Made by a program: the position numbers and the translations under genes. A stretch of 64,000 nt of DNA, from assembly GCF_036588685.1 (NCBI RefSeq), contig NC_086376.1, positions 57,807,166-57,871,165 of the forward strand. Direction: 5' to 3'. Origin of the DNA: Mytilus trossulus (taxonomy: Eukaryota; Mollusca; Bivalvia; Mytilida; Mytilidae). This document shows, piece after piece, positions 1 through 15,000 of the stretch; positions within the stretch are counted from its first letter, which is position 1, and each line of letters begins with the position of its first letter. The notes beneath the pieces are model-generated. The model had not been told where the DNA came from. It searched no databases and saw only the letters and a program-made list of their open reading frames with translations.

Positions 1-74
1 ATGGAATCGCAAGTATGTTTTCTGTTAAGACCTTTGTGTATGTCTAATGATGCCTTTTTCTTTTTTTCTGGCAG

Positions 75-3000
75 GGCGCGTCGCTGATGGAATCGCAGGT
101 ATGTTTTCTGTTAAGACCTTTGTGTATGTCTAATGATGCCTTTTTCTTTTTTTCTGGCAGGGCGCGTCGCTGATGGAATCGCAGGTATGTTTTCTGTTAA
201 GACCTTTGTGTATGTCTAATGATGCCTTTTTCTTTTTTTCTGGCAGGGCGCGTCGCTGATGGAATCGCAGGTATGTTTTCTGTTAAGACCTTTGTGTATG
301 TCTAATGATGCCTTTTTCATTTTTTCTGGCAGGGCGCGTCGCTGATGGAATCGCAGGTATGTTTTCTGTTAAGACCTTTGTGTATGTCTAATGATGCCTT
401 TTTCTTTTTTTCTGGCAGGGCGCGTCGCTGATGGAATCGCAGGTATGTTTTCTGTTAAGACCTTTGTGTATGTCTAATGATGCCTTTTTCTTTTTTTCTG
501 GCAGGGCGCGTCGCTGATGGAATCGCAGGTATGTTTTCTGTTAAGACCTTTGTGTACGTCTAATGATGCCTTTTTTTTTTTTCTGGCAGGGCGCGTCGCT
601 GATGGAATCGCAGGTATGTTTTCTGTTAAGACCTTTGTGTATGTCTAATGATGCCTTTTTCTTTTTTTCTGGCAGGGCGCGTCGCTGATGGAATCGCAGG
701 TATGTTTTCTGTTAAGACCTTTGTGTACGTCTAATGATGCCTTTTTCTTTTTTTCTGGCAGGGCGCGTCGCTGATGGAATCGCAGGTATGTTTTCTGTTA
801 AGACCTTTGTGTACGTCTAATGATGCCTTTTTCTTTTTTTCTGGCAGGGCGTGTCGCTGATGGAATCGCAGGTATGTTTTCTGTTAAGACCTTTGTGTAT
901 GTCTAATGATGCCTTTTTCTTTTTTTCTGGCAGGGCGCGTCGCTTATGGAATCGCAGGTATGTTTTCTGTTAAGACCTTTGTGTATGTCTAATGATGCCT
1001 TTTTCTTTTTTTTCTGGCAGGGCGCGTCGCTGATGGAATCGCAGGTATTTTTTCTGTTAAGACCTTTGTGTATGTCTAATGATGCCTTTTTCTTTTTTTC
1101 TGGCAGGGCGCGTCGCTGATGGAATCGCAGGTATGTTTTCTGTTAAGACCTTTGTGTATGTCTAATGATGCCTTTTTCTTTTTTTCTGGCAGGGCGCGTC
1201 GCTGATGGAATCGCAGGTATGTTTTCTGTTAAGACCTTTGTGTATGTCTAATGATGCCTTTTTCTTTTTTTTCCTTTAGGTCGTGTGGCCTACAGGGCAT
1301 TTGAGGGTATGTTTTCTGTTAAGACCTTTGTGTATGTTTAATGTCATGTTTTCTTTTTTTCTGGCAGGGCGCGTCGCTGATGGAATCGCAGGTATGTTTT
1401 CTGTTAAGACCTTTGTGTATGTCTAATGATGCCTTTTTCTTTTTTTCTGGCAGGGCGCGTCGCTGATGGAATCGCAGGTATGTTTTCTGTTAAGACCTTT
1501 GTGTATGTCTAATGATGCCTTTTTCTTTTTTTCTGGCAGGGCGCGTCGCTGATGGAATCGCAGGTATGTTTTCTGTTAAGACCTTTGTGTACGTCTAATG
1601 ATGCCTTTTTCTTTTTTTCTGGCAGGGCGCGTCGCTGATGGAATCACAGGTATGTTTTCTGTTAAGACCTTTGTGTACGTCTAATGATGCCTTTTTCTTT
1701 TTTTCTGGCAGGGCGCGTCGCTGATGGAATCGCAGGTATGTTTTCTGTTAAGACCTTTGTGTATGTCTAATGATGCCTTTTTCTTTTTTTCTGGAAGGGC
1801 GCGTCGCTGATGGAATCGCAGGTATGTTTTCTGTTAAGACCTTTGTGTACGTCTAATGATGCCTTTTTTTTTTTTTCTGGCAGGGCGCGTCGCTGATGGA
1901 ATCGCAGGTATGTTTTCTGTTAAGACCTTTGTGTATGTCTAATGATGCCTTTTTCTTTTTTTCTGGCAGGGCGCGTCGCTGATGGAATCGCAGGTATGTT
2001 TTCTGTTAAGACCTTTGTGTATGTCTAATGATGCCTTTTTCTTTTTTTCTGGCAGGGCGCGTCGCTGATGGAATCGCAGGTATGTTTTCTGTTAAGACCT
2101 TTGTGTACGTCTAATGATGCCTTTTTCTTTTTTTCTGGCAGGGCGCGTCGCTGATGGAATCGCAGGTATGTTTTCTGTTAAGACCTTTGTGTATGTCTAA
2201 TGATGCCTTTTTCTTTTTTTCTGGCAGGGCGCGTCGCTGATGGAATCGCAGGTATGTTTTCTGTTAAGACCTTTGTGTATGTCTAATGATGCCTTTTTCT
2301 TTTTTTCTGGCAGGGCGCGTCGCTGATGGAATCGCAGGTATGTTTTCTGTTAAGACCTTTGTGTATGTCTAATGATGCCTTTTTCTTTTTTTTCCATTAG
2401 GTCGTGTGGCCTACAGGACATTTGAGGGTATGTTTTCTGTTAAGACCTTTGTGTATGTCTAATGATGCCTTTTTCTTTTTTTCTGGCAGGGCGCGTCGCT
2501 GATGGAATCGCAGGTATGTTTTCTGTTAAGACCTTTGTGTATGTCTAATGATGCCTTTTTCTTTTTTTCTGGCAGGGCGCGTCGCTGATGGAATCGCAGG
2601 TATGTTTTCTGTTAAGACCTTTGTGTACGTCTAATGATGCCTTTTTCTTTTTTTCTGGCAGGGCGCGTCGCTGATGGAATCGCAGGTATGTTTTCTGTTA
2701 AGACCTTTGTGTATGTCTAATGATGCCTTTTTCTTTTTTTCTGGCAGGGCGCGTCGCTGATGGAATCGCAGGTATGTTTTCTGTTAAGACCTTTGTGTAT
2801 GTCTAATGATGCCTTTTTCTTTTTTTCTGGCAGGGCGCGTCGCTGATGGAATCGCAGGTATGTTTTCTGTTAAGACCTTTGTGTATGTCTAATGATGCCT
2901 TTTTCTTTTTTTCTTGCAGGGCGCGTCGCTGATGGAATCGCAGGTATGTTTTCTCTTAAGACCTTTGTGTATGTCTAATGATGCCTTTTTCTTTTTTTCT

Positions 3001-6000
3001 GGCAGGGCGCGTCGCTGATGGAATCGCAGGTATGTTTTCTGTTAAGACCTTTGTGTATGTCTAATGATGCCTTTTTCTTTTTTTCTGGCAGGGCGCGTCA
3101 CTGATGGAATCGCAGGTATGTTTTCTGTTAAGACCTTTGTGTATGTCTAATGATGCCTTTTTCTTTTTTTCTGGCAGGGCGCGTCGCTGATGGAATCGCA
3201 GGTATGTTTTCTGTTAAGACCTTTGTGTATGTCTAATGATGCCTTTTTCTTTTTTTTCCTTTAGGTCGTGTGGCCTACAGGGCATTTGAGGGTATATTTT
3301 CTGTTAAGACCTTTGTGTATGTCTAATGATGCCTTTTTCTTTTTTTCTGGCAGGGCGCGTCGCTGATGGAATCGCAGGTATGTTTTCTGTTAAGACCTTT
3401 GTGTATGTCTAATGATGCCTTTTTCTTTTTTTCTGGCAGGGCGCGTCGCTGATGGAATCGCAGGTATGTTTTCTGTTAAGACCTTTGTGTACGTCTAATG
3501 ATGCCTTTTTCTTTTTTTCTGGCAGGGCGCGTCGCTGATGGAATCGCAGGTATGTTTTCTGTTAAGACCTTTGTGTACGTCTAATGATGCCTTTTTCTTT
3601 TTTTCTGGCAGGGCGCGTCGCTGATGGAATCGCAGGTATGTTTTCTGTTAAGACCTTTGTGTATGTCTAATGATGCCTTTTTCTTTTTTTCTGGCAGGGC
3701 GCGTCGCTGATGGAATCGCAGGTATGTTTTCTGTTAAGACCTTTGTGTATGTCTAATGATGCCTTTTTCTTTTTTTCTGGCAGGGCGCATCGCTGATGGA
3801 ATCGCAGGTATGTTTTCTGTTAAGACCTTTGTGTATGTCTAATGATGCCTTTTTCTTTTTTTTCCATTAGGTCGTGTGGCCTACAGGACATTTGAGGGTA
3901 TGTTTTCTGTTAAGACCTTTGTGTATGTCTAATGATGCCTTTTTCTTTTTTTCTGGCAGGGCGCGTCGCTGATGGAATCGCAGGTATGTTTTCTGTTAAG
4001 ACCTTTGTGTATGTCTAATGATGCCTTTTTCTTTTTTTCTGGCAGGGCGCGTCGCTGATGGAATCGCAGGTATGTTTTCTGTTAAGACCTTTGTGTACGT
4101 CTAATGATGCCTTTTTCTTTTTTTCTGGCAGGGCGCGTCGCTGATGGAATCGCAGGTATGTTTTCTGTTAAGACCTTTGTGTATGTCTAATGATGCCTTT
4201 TTCTTTTTTTCTGGCAGGGCGCGTCGCTGATGGAATCGCAGGTATGTTTTCTGTTAAGACCTTTGTGTATGTCTAATGATGCCTTTTTCTTTTTTTCTGG
4301 CAGGGCGCGTCGCTGATGGAATCGCAGGTATGTTTTCTGTTAAGACCTTTGTGTATGTCTAATGATGCCTTTTTCTTTTTTTCTTGCAGGGCGCGTCGCT
4401 GATGGAATCGCAGGTATGTTTTCTGTTAAGACCTTTGTGTATGTCTAATGATGCCTTTTTCTTTTTTTCTGGCAGGGCGCGTCGCTGATGGAATCGCAGG
4501 TATGTTTTCTGTTAAGACCTTTGTGTATGTCTAATGATGCCTTTTTCTTTTTTTTCCTTTAGGTCGTGTGGCCTACAGGGCATTTGAGGGTATGTTTTCT
4601 GTTAAGACCTTTGTGTATGTCTAATGTCATGTTTTCTTTTTTTCTGGCAGGGCGCGTCGCTGAAGGAATCGCAGGTATGTTTTCTGTTAAGACCTTTGTG
4701 TATGTCTAATGATGCCTTTTTCTTTTTTTCTGGCAGGGCGCGTCGCTGACGGAATCGCAGGTATGTTTTCTGTTAAGACCTTTGTGTATGTCTAATGATG
4801 CCTTTTTCTTTTTTTCTGGCAGGGCGCGTCACTGATGGAATCGCAGGTATGTTTTCTGTTAAGACCTTTGTGTATGTCTAATGATGCCTTTTTCTTTTTT
4901 TCTGGCAGGGCGCGTCGCTGATGGAATCGCAGGTATGTTTTCTGTTAAGACCTTTGTGTATGTCTAATGATGCCTTTTTCTTTTTTTTCCTTTAGGTCGT
5001 GTGGCCTACAGGACATTTGAGGGTATGTTTTCTGTTAAGACCTTTGTGTATGTCTAATGATGCCTTTTTCTTTTTTTCTGGCAGGGCGCGTCGCTGATGG
5101 AATCGCAGGTATGTTTTCTGTTAAGACCTTTGTGTATGTCTAATGATGCCTTTTTCTTTTTTTCTGGCAGGGTGCGTCGCTGATGGAATCGCAGGTATGT
5201 TTTCTGTTAAGACCTTTGTGTATGTCTAATGATGCATTTTTCTTTTTTCTGGCAGGGCGCGTCGCTGATGGAATCGCAGGTATGTTTTCTGTTAAGACCT
5301 TTGTGTATGTCTAATGATGCCTTTTTCTTTTTTTCTGGCAGGGCGCGTCGCTGATGGAATCGCAGGTATGTTTTCTGTGAAGACCTTTGTGTATGTCTAA
5401 TGTCATGTTTTCTTTTTTTCTGGCAGGGCGCGTCGCTGATGGAATCGCAGGTATGTTTTCTGTTAAGACCTTTGTGTATGTCTAATGATGCCTTTTTCTT
5501 TTTTTTCCTTTAGGTCGTGTGGCCTACAGGACATTTGAGGGTATGTTTTCTGTTAAGACCTTTGTGTATGTCTAATGATGCCTTTTTCTTTTTTTCTGGC
5601 AGGGCGCGTCGCTGATGGAATCGCAGGTATGTTTTCTGTTAAAACCTTTGTGTATGTCTAATGATGCCTTTTTCTTTTTTTTTTGGCAGGGCGCGTCGCT
5701 GATGGAATTGCAGGTATGTTTTCTGTTAAGACCTTTGTGTATGTCTAATGATGCCTTTTTCTTTTTTTTCCTTTAGGTCGTGTGGCCTACAGGACATTTG
5801 AGGGTATGTTTTCTGTTAAGACCTTTGTGTATGTCTAATGTCATGTTTTCTTTTTTTCTGGCAGGCGCGTCGCTGATGGAATCGCAGGTATGTTTTCTGT
5901 TAAGACCTTTGTGTATGTCTAATGATGCCTTTTTCTTTTTTTCTGGCAGGGCGCGTCGCTGATGGAATCGCAGGTATGTTTTCTGTTAAGACCTTTGTGT

Positions 6001-9000
6001 ATGTCTAATGATGCCTTTTTCTTTTTTTCTGGCAGGGCGCGTCGCTGATGGAATCGCAGGTATGTTTTCTGTTAAGACCTTTGTGTATGTCTAATGATGC
6101 CTTTTTCTTTTTTTCTGGCAGGGCGCGTCGCTGATGGAATCGCAGGTATGTTTTCTGTGAAGACCTTTGTGTATGTCTAATGATGCCTTTTTCTTTTTTT
6201 CTGGCAGGGCACGTCGCTGATGGAATTGCAGGTATGTTTTCTGTTAAGACCTTTGTGTATGTCTAATGATGCCTTTTTCTTTTTTTCTGGCAGGGCGCGT
6301 CGCTGAAGGAATCGCAGGTATGTTTTCTGTTAAGACCTTTGTGTATCTCTAATGATGCCTTTTTCTTTTTTTCTGGCAGGGCGCGTCGCTGACGGAATCG
6401 CAGGTATGTTTTCTGTTAAGACCTTTGTGTATGTCTAATGATGCCTTTTTCTTTTTTCTGGCAGGGCGCGTCGCTGACGGAATCGCAGGTATGTTTTCTG
6501 TTAAGACCTTTGTGTATGTCTAATGATGCCTTTTTCTTTTTTTCTGGCAGGGCGCGTCGCTGACGGAATCGCAGGTATGTTTTCTGTTAAGACCTTTGTG
6601 TATGTCTAATGATGCCTTTTTCTTTTTTTCTGGCAGGGCGCGTCGCTGACGGAATCGCAGGTATGTTTTCTGTTAAGACCTTTGTGTATGTCTAATGATG
6701 CCTTTTTCTTTTTTTCTGGCAGGGCGCGGCGCTGATGGAATGGCAGGTATGTTTTCTGTTAAGACCTTTGTGTATGTCTAATGATGCCTTTTTCTTTTTT
6801 TCTGGCAGGGCGCGTCGCTGATGGAATCGCAGGTATGTTTTCTGTTAAGACCTTTGTGTATGTCTAATGATGCCTTTTTCTTTTTTTCTGGCAGGGCGCG
6901 TCGCTGATGGAATCGCAGGTATGTTTTCTGTTAAGACCTTTGTGTATGTCTAATGATGCCTTTTTCTTTTTTTCTGGCAGGGCGCGTCGCTGATGGAATC
7001 CAAGGTATGTTTTCTGTTAAGACCTTTGTGTATATCTAATGATGCCTTTTTCTTTTTTTCTGGCAGGGCGCGTCGCTGACGGAATCGCAGGTATGTTTTC
7101 TGTTAAGACCTTTGTGTATGTCTAATGATGCCTTTTTCTTTTTTCTGGCAGGGCGCGTCGCTGAGGGAATCGCAGGTATGTTTTCTGTTAAGACCTTTGT
7201 GTATGTCTAATGATGCCTTTTTCTTTTTTTCTGGCAGGGCGCGTCGCTGACGGAATCGCAGGTATGTTTTCTGTTAAGACCTTTGTGTATGTCTAATGAT
7301 GCCTTTTTCTTTTTTTCTGGCAGGGCGCGTCGCTGAGGGAATCGCAGGTATGTTTTCTGTTAAGACCTTTGTGTATGTCTAATGATGCCTTTTTCTTTTT
7401 TTCTGGCAGGGCGCGGCGCTGATGGAATCGCAGGTATGTTTTCTGTTAAGACCTTTGTGTATGTCTAATGATGCCTTTTTCTTTTTTTCTGGCAGGGCGC
7501 GTCGCTGATGGAATCGCAGGTATGTTTTCTGTTAAGACCTTTGTGTATGTCTAATGATGCCTTTTTCTTTTTTTCTGGCAGGGCGCGTCGCTGATGGAAT
7601 CGCAGGTATGTTTTCTGTTAAGACCTTTGTGTATGTCTAATGATGCCTTTTTCTTTTTTTCTGGCAGGGCGCGTCGCTGATGGAATCGCAGGTATGTTTT
7701 CTGTTAAGACCTTTGTGTATGTCTAATGATGCCTTTTTCTTTTTTTCTGGCAGGGCGCGTCGCTGATGGAATCCAAGGTATGTTTTCTGTTAAGACCTTT
7801 GTGTATGTCTATTGATGCCTTTTTCTTTTTTTCTGGCAGGGCGCGTCGCTGATGGAATCGCAGGTATGTTTTCTGTTAAGACCTTTGTGTATGTCTAATG
7901 ATGTATTTTTCTTTTTTTCTGGCAGGGCGCGTCGCTGATGGAATCGCAGGTATGTTTTCTATTAAGACCTTTGTGTATGTCTAATGATGCCTTTTTCTTT
8001 TTTTCTGGCAGGGCGCGTCGCTGATGGAATCGCAGGTATGTTTTCTGTTAAGACCTTTGTGTATGTCTAATGATGCCTTTTTCTTTTTTTCTGGCAGGGC
8101 GCGTCGCTGATGGAATCGCAGGTATGTTTTCTGTTAAGACCTTTGTGTATGTCTAATGATGCCTTTTTCTTTTTTTCTGGCAGGGCGCGTCGCTGATGGA
8201 ATCGCAGGTATGTTTTCTGTTAAGACCTTTGTGTACGTCTAATGATGCCTTTTTCTTTTTTTCTGGCAGGGCGCGTCGCTGATGGAATCGCAGGTATGTT
8301 TTCTGTTAAGACCTTTGTGTATGTCTAATGATGCCTTTTTCTTTTTTTCTGGCAGGGCGCGTCGCTGATGGAATCGCAGGTATGTTTTCTGTGAAGACAT
8401 TTGTGTATGTCTAATGATGCCTTTTTCTTTTTTTCTGGCAGGGCGCGTCGCTGATGGAATCGCAGGTATGTTTTCTGTTAAGACCTTTGTGTATGTCTAA
8501 TGATGCCTTTTTCTTTTTTTCTGGCAGGGCGCGTCGCTGATGGAATCGCAGGTATGTTTTCTGTTAAGACCTTTGTGTATGTCAAATGATGCCTTTTTCT
8601 TTTTTTCTGGCAGGGCGCGTCGCTGATGGAATCGCAAGTATGTTTTCTGTTAAGACCTTTGTGTATGTCTTATGATGCCTTTTTCTTTTTTTCTGGCAGG
8701 GCGCGTCGCTGATGGAATCGCAGGTATGTTTTCTGTTAAGACCTTTGTGTACGTCTAATGATGCCTTTTTCTTTTTTTCTGGCAGGGCGCGTCGCTGATG
8801 GAATTGCAGGTATGTTTTCTGTTAAGACCTTTGTGTATGTCTAATGATGCCTTTTTCTTTTTTTCTGGCAGGGCGCGTCGCTGATGGAATCGCAGGTATG
8901 TTTTCTGTTAAGACATTTGTGTATGTCTAATGATGCCTTTTTCTTTTTTTCTGGCAGGGCCCGTCGCTGATGGAATCGCAGGTATGTTTTCTGTTAAGAC

Positions 9001-12000
9001 CTTTGTGTATGTCTAATGATGCCTTTTTCTTTTTTTCTGGCAGGGCGCGTCGCTGATGGAATCGCAGGTATGTTTTCTGTTAAGACATTTATGTATGTCT
9101 AATGATGCCTTTTTCTTTTTTTCTGGCAGGGCGCGTCGCTGATGGAATCGCAGGTATGTTTTCTGTTAAGACCTTTGTGTATGTCTAATGATGCCTTTTT
9201 CTTTTTTTCTGGCAGGGCGCGTCGCTGATGGAATCGCAGGTATGTTTTCTGTTAAGACCTTTGTGTATGTCTAATGATGCCTTTTTCTTTTTTTCTGGCA
9301 GGGCGTGTCGCTGATGGAATCGCAGGTATGTTTTCTGTTAAGACCTTTGTGTATGTCTAATGATGCCTTTTTCTTTTTTTCTGGCAGGGCGCGTCGCTGA
9401 TGGAATCGCAGGTATGTTTTCTGTTAAGACCTTTGTGTATGTCTAATGATGCCTTTTTCTTTTTTTCTGGCAGGGCGCGTCGCTGATGGAATCGCAGGTA
9501 TGTTTTCTGTTAAGACCTTTGTGTATGTCTAATGATGCCTTTTTCTTTTTTTTCCTTTAGGTCGTGTGGTCTACAGGACATTTGAGGGTATGTTTTCTGT
9601 TAAGACCTTTGTGTATGTCTAATGTCATGTTTTCTTTTTTTCTGGCAGGGCGCGTCGCTGATGGAATCGCAGGTATGTTTTCTGTTAAGACCTTTGTGTA
9701 TGTCTAATGATGCCTTTTTCTTTTTTTTCCTTTAGGTCGTGTGGCCTACAGGACATTTGAGGGTATGTTTTCTGTTAAGACCTTTGTGTATGTCTAATGA
9801 TGCCTTTTTCTTTTTTTCTGGCAGGGCGCGTCGCTGATGGAATCGCAGGTATGTTTTCTGTTAAAACCTTTGTGTATGTCTAATGATGCCTTTTTCTTTT
9901 TTTTTTGGCAGGGCGCGTCGCTGATGGAATCGCAGGTATGTTTTCTGTTAAGACCTTTGTGTATGTCTAATGATGCCTTTTTCTTTTTTTCTGGCAGGGC
10001 GCGTCGCTGATGGAATCGCAGGTATGTTTTCTGTTAAGACCTTTGTGTATGTCTAATGATGCCTTTTTCTTTTTTTCTGGCAGGGCGCGTCGCTGATGGA
10101 ATCGCAGGTATGTTTTCTGTTAAGACCTTTGTGTATGTCTAATGATGCCTTTTTCTTTTTTTCTGGCAGGGCGCGTCGCTGATGGAATCGCAGGTATGTT
10201 TTCTGTTAAGACCTTTGTGTATGTCTAATGATGCCTTTTTCTTTTTTTCTGGCAGGGCGCGTCGCTGATGGAATCGCAGGTATGTTTTCTGTTAAGACCT
10301 TTGTGTATGTCTAATGATGCCTTTTTCTTTTTTTTCCTTTAGGTCGTGTGGCCTACAGGACATTTGAGGGTATGTTTTCTGTTAAGACCTTTGTGTATGT
10401 CTAATGTCATGTTTTCTTTTTTTCTGGCAGGGCGCGTCGCTGATGGAATCGCAGGTATGTTTTCTGTTAAGACCTTTGTGTATGTCTAATGATGCCTTTT
10501 TCTTTTTTTCTGGCAGGGCGCGTCGCTGATGGAATCGCAGGTATGTTTTCTGTTAAGACCTTTGTGTATGTCTAATGATGCCTTTTTCTTTTTTTCTGGC
10601 AGGGCGCGTCGCTGATGGAATCGCAGGTATGTTTTCTGTTAAGACCTTTGTGTATGTCTAATGATGCCTTTTTCTTTTTTTCTGGCAGGGCGCGTCGCTG
10701 ATGGAATCGCAGGTATGTTTTCTGTGAAGACCTTTGTGTAAGTCTAATGATGCCTTTTTCTTTTTTTCTGGCAGGGCACGTCGCTGATGGAATTGCAGGT
10801 ATGTTTTCTGTTAAGACCTTTGTGTATGTCTAATGATGCCTTTTTCTTTTTTTCGGGCAGGGCGCATCGCTGATGGAATCGCAGGTATGTTTTCTGTTAA
10901 GACCTTTGTGTATGTCTAATGATGCCTTTTTCTTTTTTTTCCTTTAGGTCGTGTGGCCTACAGGACATTTGAGGGTATGTTTTCTGTTAAGACCTTTGTG
11001 TTTGTCTAATGATGCCTTTTTCTTTTTTTCTGGCAGGGCGCGTCGCTGATGGAATCGCAGGTATGTTTTCTGTTAAGACCTTTGTGTATGTCTAATGATG
11101 CCTTTTTTTTTTTTCTGGCAGGGCGCGTCGCTGACGGAATCGCAGGTATGTTTTCTGTTAAGACCTTTGTGTATGTCTAATGATGCCTTTTTCTTTTTTT
11201 CTGGCAGGGCGCGTCGCTGAAGGAATCGCAGGTATGTTTTCTGTTAAGACCTTTGTGTATGTCTAATGATGCCTTTTTCTTTTTTTCTGGCAGGGCGCGT
11301 CGCTGACGGAATCGCAGGTATGTTTTCTGTTAAGACCTTTGTGTATGTCTAATGATGCCTTTTTCTTTTTTTCTGGCAGGGCGCGTCGCTGACGGAATCG
11401 CAGGTATGTTTTCTGTTAAGACCTTTGTGTATGTCTAATGATGCCTTTTTCTTTTTTTCTGGCAGGGCGCGTCGCTGACGGAATCGCAGGTATGTTTTCT
11501 GTTAAGACCTTTGTGTATGTCTAATGATGCCTTTTTCTTTTTTTCTGGCAGGGCGCGTCGCTGACGGAATCGCAGGTATGTTTTCTGTTAAGACCTTTGT
11601 GTATGTCTAATGATGCCTTTTTCTTTTTTTCTGGCAGGGCGCGTCGCTGATGGAATCGCAGGTATGTTTTCTGTTAAGACCTTTGTGTATGTCTAATGAT
11701 GCCTTTTTCTTTTTTTCTGGCAGGGCGCGTCGCTGATGGAATCGCAGGTATGTTTTCTGTTAAGACCTTTGTGTATGTCTAATGATGCCTTTTTCTTTTT
11801 TTCTGGCAGGGCGCGTCGCTGATGGAATCGCAGGTATGTTTTCTGTTAAGACCTTTGTGTATGTCTAATGATGCCTTTTTCTTTTTTTCTGGCAGGGCGC
11901 GTCGCTGATGGAATCGCAGGTATGTTTTCTGTTAAGACCTTTGTGTATGTCTAATGATGCCTTTTTCTTTTTTTCTGGCAGGGCGCGTCGCTGATGGAAT

Positions 12001-15000
12001 CGCAGGTATGTTTTCTGTTAAGACCTTTGTGTATGTCTAATGATGCCTTTTTCTTTTTTTCTGGCAGGGCGCGTCGCTGATGGAATCGCAGGTATGTTTT
12101 CTGTTAAGACCTTTGTGTATGTCTAATGATGCCTTTTTCTTTTTTTCTGGCAGGGCGCGGCGCTGATGGAATCGCAGGTATGTTTTCTGTTAAGACCTTT
12201 GTGTATGTTTAATGATGCCTTTTTCTTTTTTTCTGGCAGGGCGCGTCGCTGATGGAATCGCAGGTATGTTTTCTGTTAAGACCTTTGTGTATGTCTAATG
12301 ATGCCTTTTTCTTTTTTCTGGCAGGGCGCGTCGCTGATGGAATCGCAGGTATGTTTTCTGTTAAGACCTTTGTGTATGTCTAATGATGCCTTTTTCTTTT
12401 TTTCTGGCAGGGCGCGTCGCTGATGGAATCGCAGGTATGTTTTCTGTTAAGACCTTTGTGTATGTCTAATGATGCCTTTTTCTTTTTTTCTGGCAGGTCG
12501 CGTCGCTGATGGAATCGCAGGTATGTTTTCTGTTAAGACCTTTGTGTATGTCTAATGATGCCTTTTTCTTTTTTTCTGGCAGGGCGCGTCGCTGATGGAA
12601 TCGCAGGTATGTTTTCTGTTAAGACCTTTGTGTATGTCTAATGATGCCTTTTTCTTTTTTTCTGGCAGGGCGCGTCACTGATGGAATCGCAGGTATGTTT
12701 TCTGTTAAGACCTTTGTGTATGTCTAATGATGCCTTTTTCTTTTTTTCTGGCAGGGCGCGTCGCTGATGGAATCGCAGGTATGTTTTCTGTTAAGACCTT
12801 TGTGTATGTCTAATGATGCCTTTTTCTTTTTTTCTGGCAGGGCGCGTCGCTGATGGAATCGCAGGTATGTTTTCTGTTAAGACCTTTGTGTATGTCTAAT
12901 GATGCCTTTTTCTTTTTTTCTGGCAGGGCGCGTCGCTGATGGAATCGCAGGTATGTTTTCTTTTAAGACCTTTGTGTATGTCTAATGATGCCTTTTTCTT
13001 TTTTTCTGGCAGGGCGCGTCGCTGATGGAATCGCAGGTATGTTTTCTGTTAAGACCTTTGTGTATGTCTAATATGCCTTTTTCTTTTTTTCTGGCAGGGA
13101 GCGTCGCTGATGGAATCGCAGGTATGTTTTCTGTTAAGACCTTTGTGTATGTCTAATGATGCCTTTTTCTTTTTTTCTGGCAGGGCGCGTCGCTGATGGA
13201 ATCGCAGGTATGTTTTCTGTTAAGACCTTTGTGTATGTCTAATGATGCCTTTTTCTTTTTTTCTGGCAGGGCGCGTCGCTGATGGAATCTCAGGTATGTT
13301 TTCTGTTAAGACCTTTGTGTACGTCTAATGATGCCTTTTTCTTTTTTTCTGGCAGGGCGCGTCGCTGATGGAATCGCAGGTATGTTTTCTGTTAAGACCT
13401 TTGTGTATGTCTAATGATGCCTTTTTCTTTTTTTCTGGCAGGGCGCGTTGCTGATGGAATCGCAGGTATGTTTTCTGTGAAGACATTTGTGTATGTCTAA
13501 TGATGCCTTTTTCTTTTTTTCTGGCAGGGCGCGTCGCTGATGGAATCGCAGGTATGTTTTCTGTTAAGACCTTTGTGTATGTCTAATGATGCCTTTTTCT
13601 TTTTTTCTGGCAGGGCGCGTCGCTGATGGAATCGCAGGTATGTTTTCTGTTAAGACCTTTGTGTATGTCAAATGATGCCTTTTTCTTTTTTTCTGGCAGG
13701 GCGCGTCGCTGATGGAATCGCAGGTATGTTTTCTGTTAAGACCTTTGTGTATGTCTTATGATGCCTTTTTCTTTTTTTCTGGCAGGGCGCGTCGCTGATG
13801 GAATCGCAGGTATGTTTTCTGTTAAGACCTTTGTGTACGTCTAACGATGCCTTTTTCTTTTTTTCTGGCAGGGCGCGTCGCTGATGGAATTGCAGGTATG
13901 TTTTCTGTTAAGACCTTTGTGTATGTCTAATGATGCCTTTTTCTTTTTTTCTGGCAGGGCGCGTCGCTGATGGAATCGCAGGTATGTTTTCTGTTAAGAC
14001 ATTTGTGTATGTCTAATGATGCCTTTTTCTTTTTTTCTGGCAGGGCCCGTCGCTGATGGAAGCGCAGGTATGTTTTCTGTTAAGACCTTTGTGTATGTCT
14101 AATGATGCCTTTTTCTTTTTTTCTGGCAGGGCGCGTCGCTGATGGAATCGCAGGTATGTTTTCTGTTAAGACATTTATGTATGTCTAATGATGCCTTTTT
14201 CTTTTTTTCTGGCAGGGCGCGTCGCTGATGGAATCGCAGGTATGTTTTCTGTTAAGACCTTTGTGTATGTCTAATGATGCCTTTTTCTTTTTTTCTGGCA
14301 GGGCGCGTCGCTGATGGAATCGCAGGTATGTTTTCTGTTAAGACCTTTGTGTATGTCTAATGATGCCTTTTTCTTTTTTTCTGGCAGGGCGCGTCGCTGA
14401 TGGAATCGCAGGTATGTTTTCTGTTAATACCTTTGTGTATGTCTAATGATGCCTTTTTCTTTTTTTCTGGCAGGGCGCGTCGCTGATGGAATCGCAGGTA
14501 TGTTTTCTGTTAAGACCTTTGTGTATGTCTAATGATGCCTTTTTCTTTTTTTTCCTTTAGGTCGTGTGGTCTACAGGACATTTGAGGGTATGTTTTCTGT
14601 TAAGACCTTTGTGTATGTCTAATGTCATGTTTTCTTTTTTTCTGGCAGGGCGCGTCGCTGATGGAATCGCAGGTATGTTTTCTGTTAAGACCTTTGTGTA
14701 TGTCTAATGATGCCTTTTTCTTTTTTTTCCTTTAGGTCGTGTGGCCTACAGGACATTTGAGGGTATGTTTTCTGTTAAGACCTTTGTGTATGTCTAATGA
14801 TGCCTTTTTCTTTTTTTCTGGCAGGGCGCGTCGCTGATGGAATCGCAGGTATGTTTTCTGTTAAAACCTTTGTGTATGTCTAATGATGTCTTTTTCTTTT
14901 TTTTTTGGCAGGGCGCATCGCTGATGGAATCGCAGGTATGTTTTCTGTTAAGACCTTTGTGTATGTCTAATGATGCCTTTTTCTTTTTTTCTGGCAGGGC

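Noticed and set aside
5780..5962. 60-residue ORF in the array
   Set aside because: It reads through introns and exons without splicing, and is open only because of the local 1-nt exon deletion and a variant intron. Neighbouring units have no such ORF.
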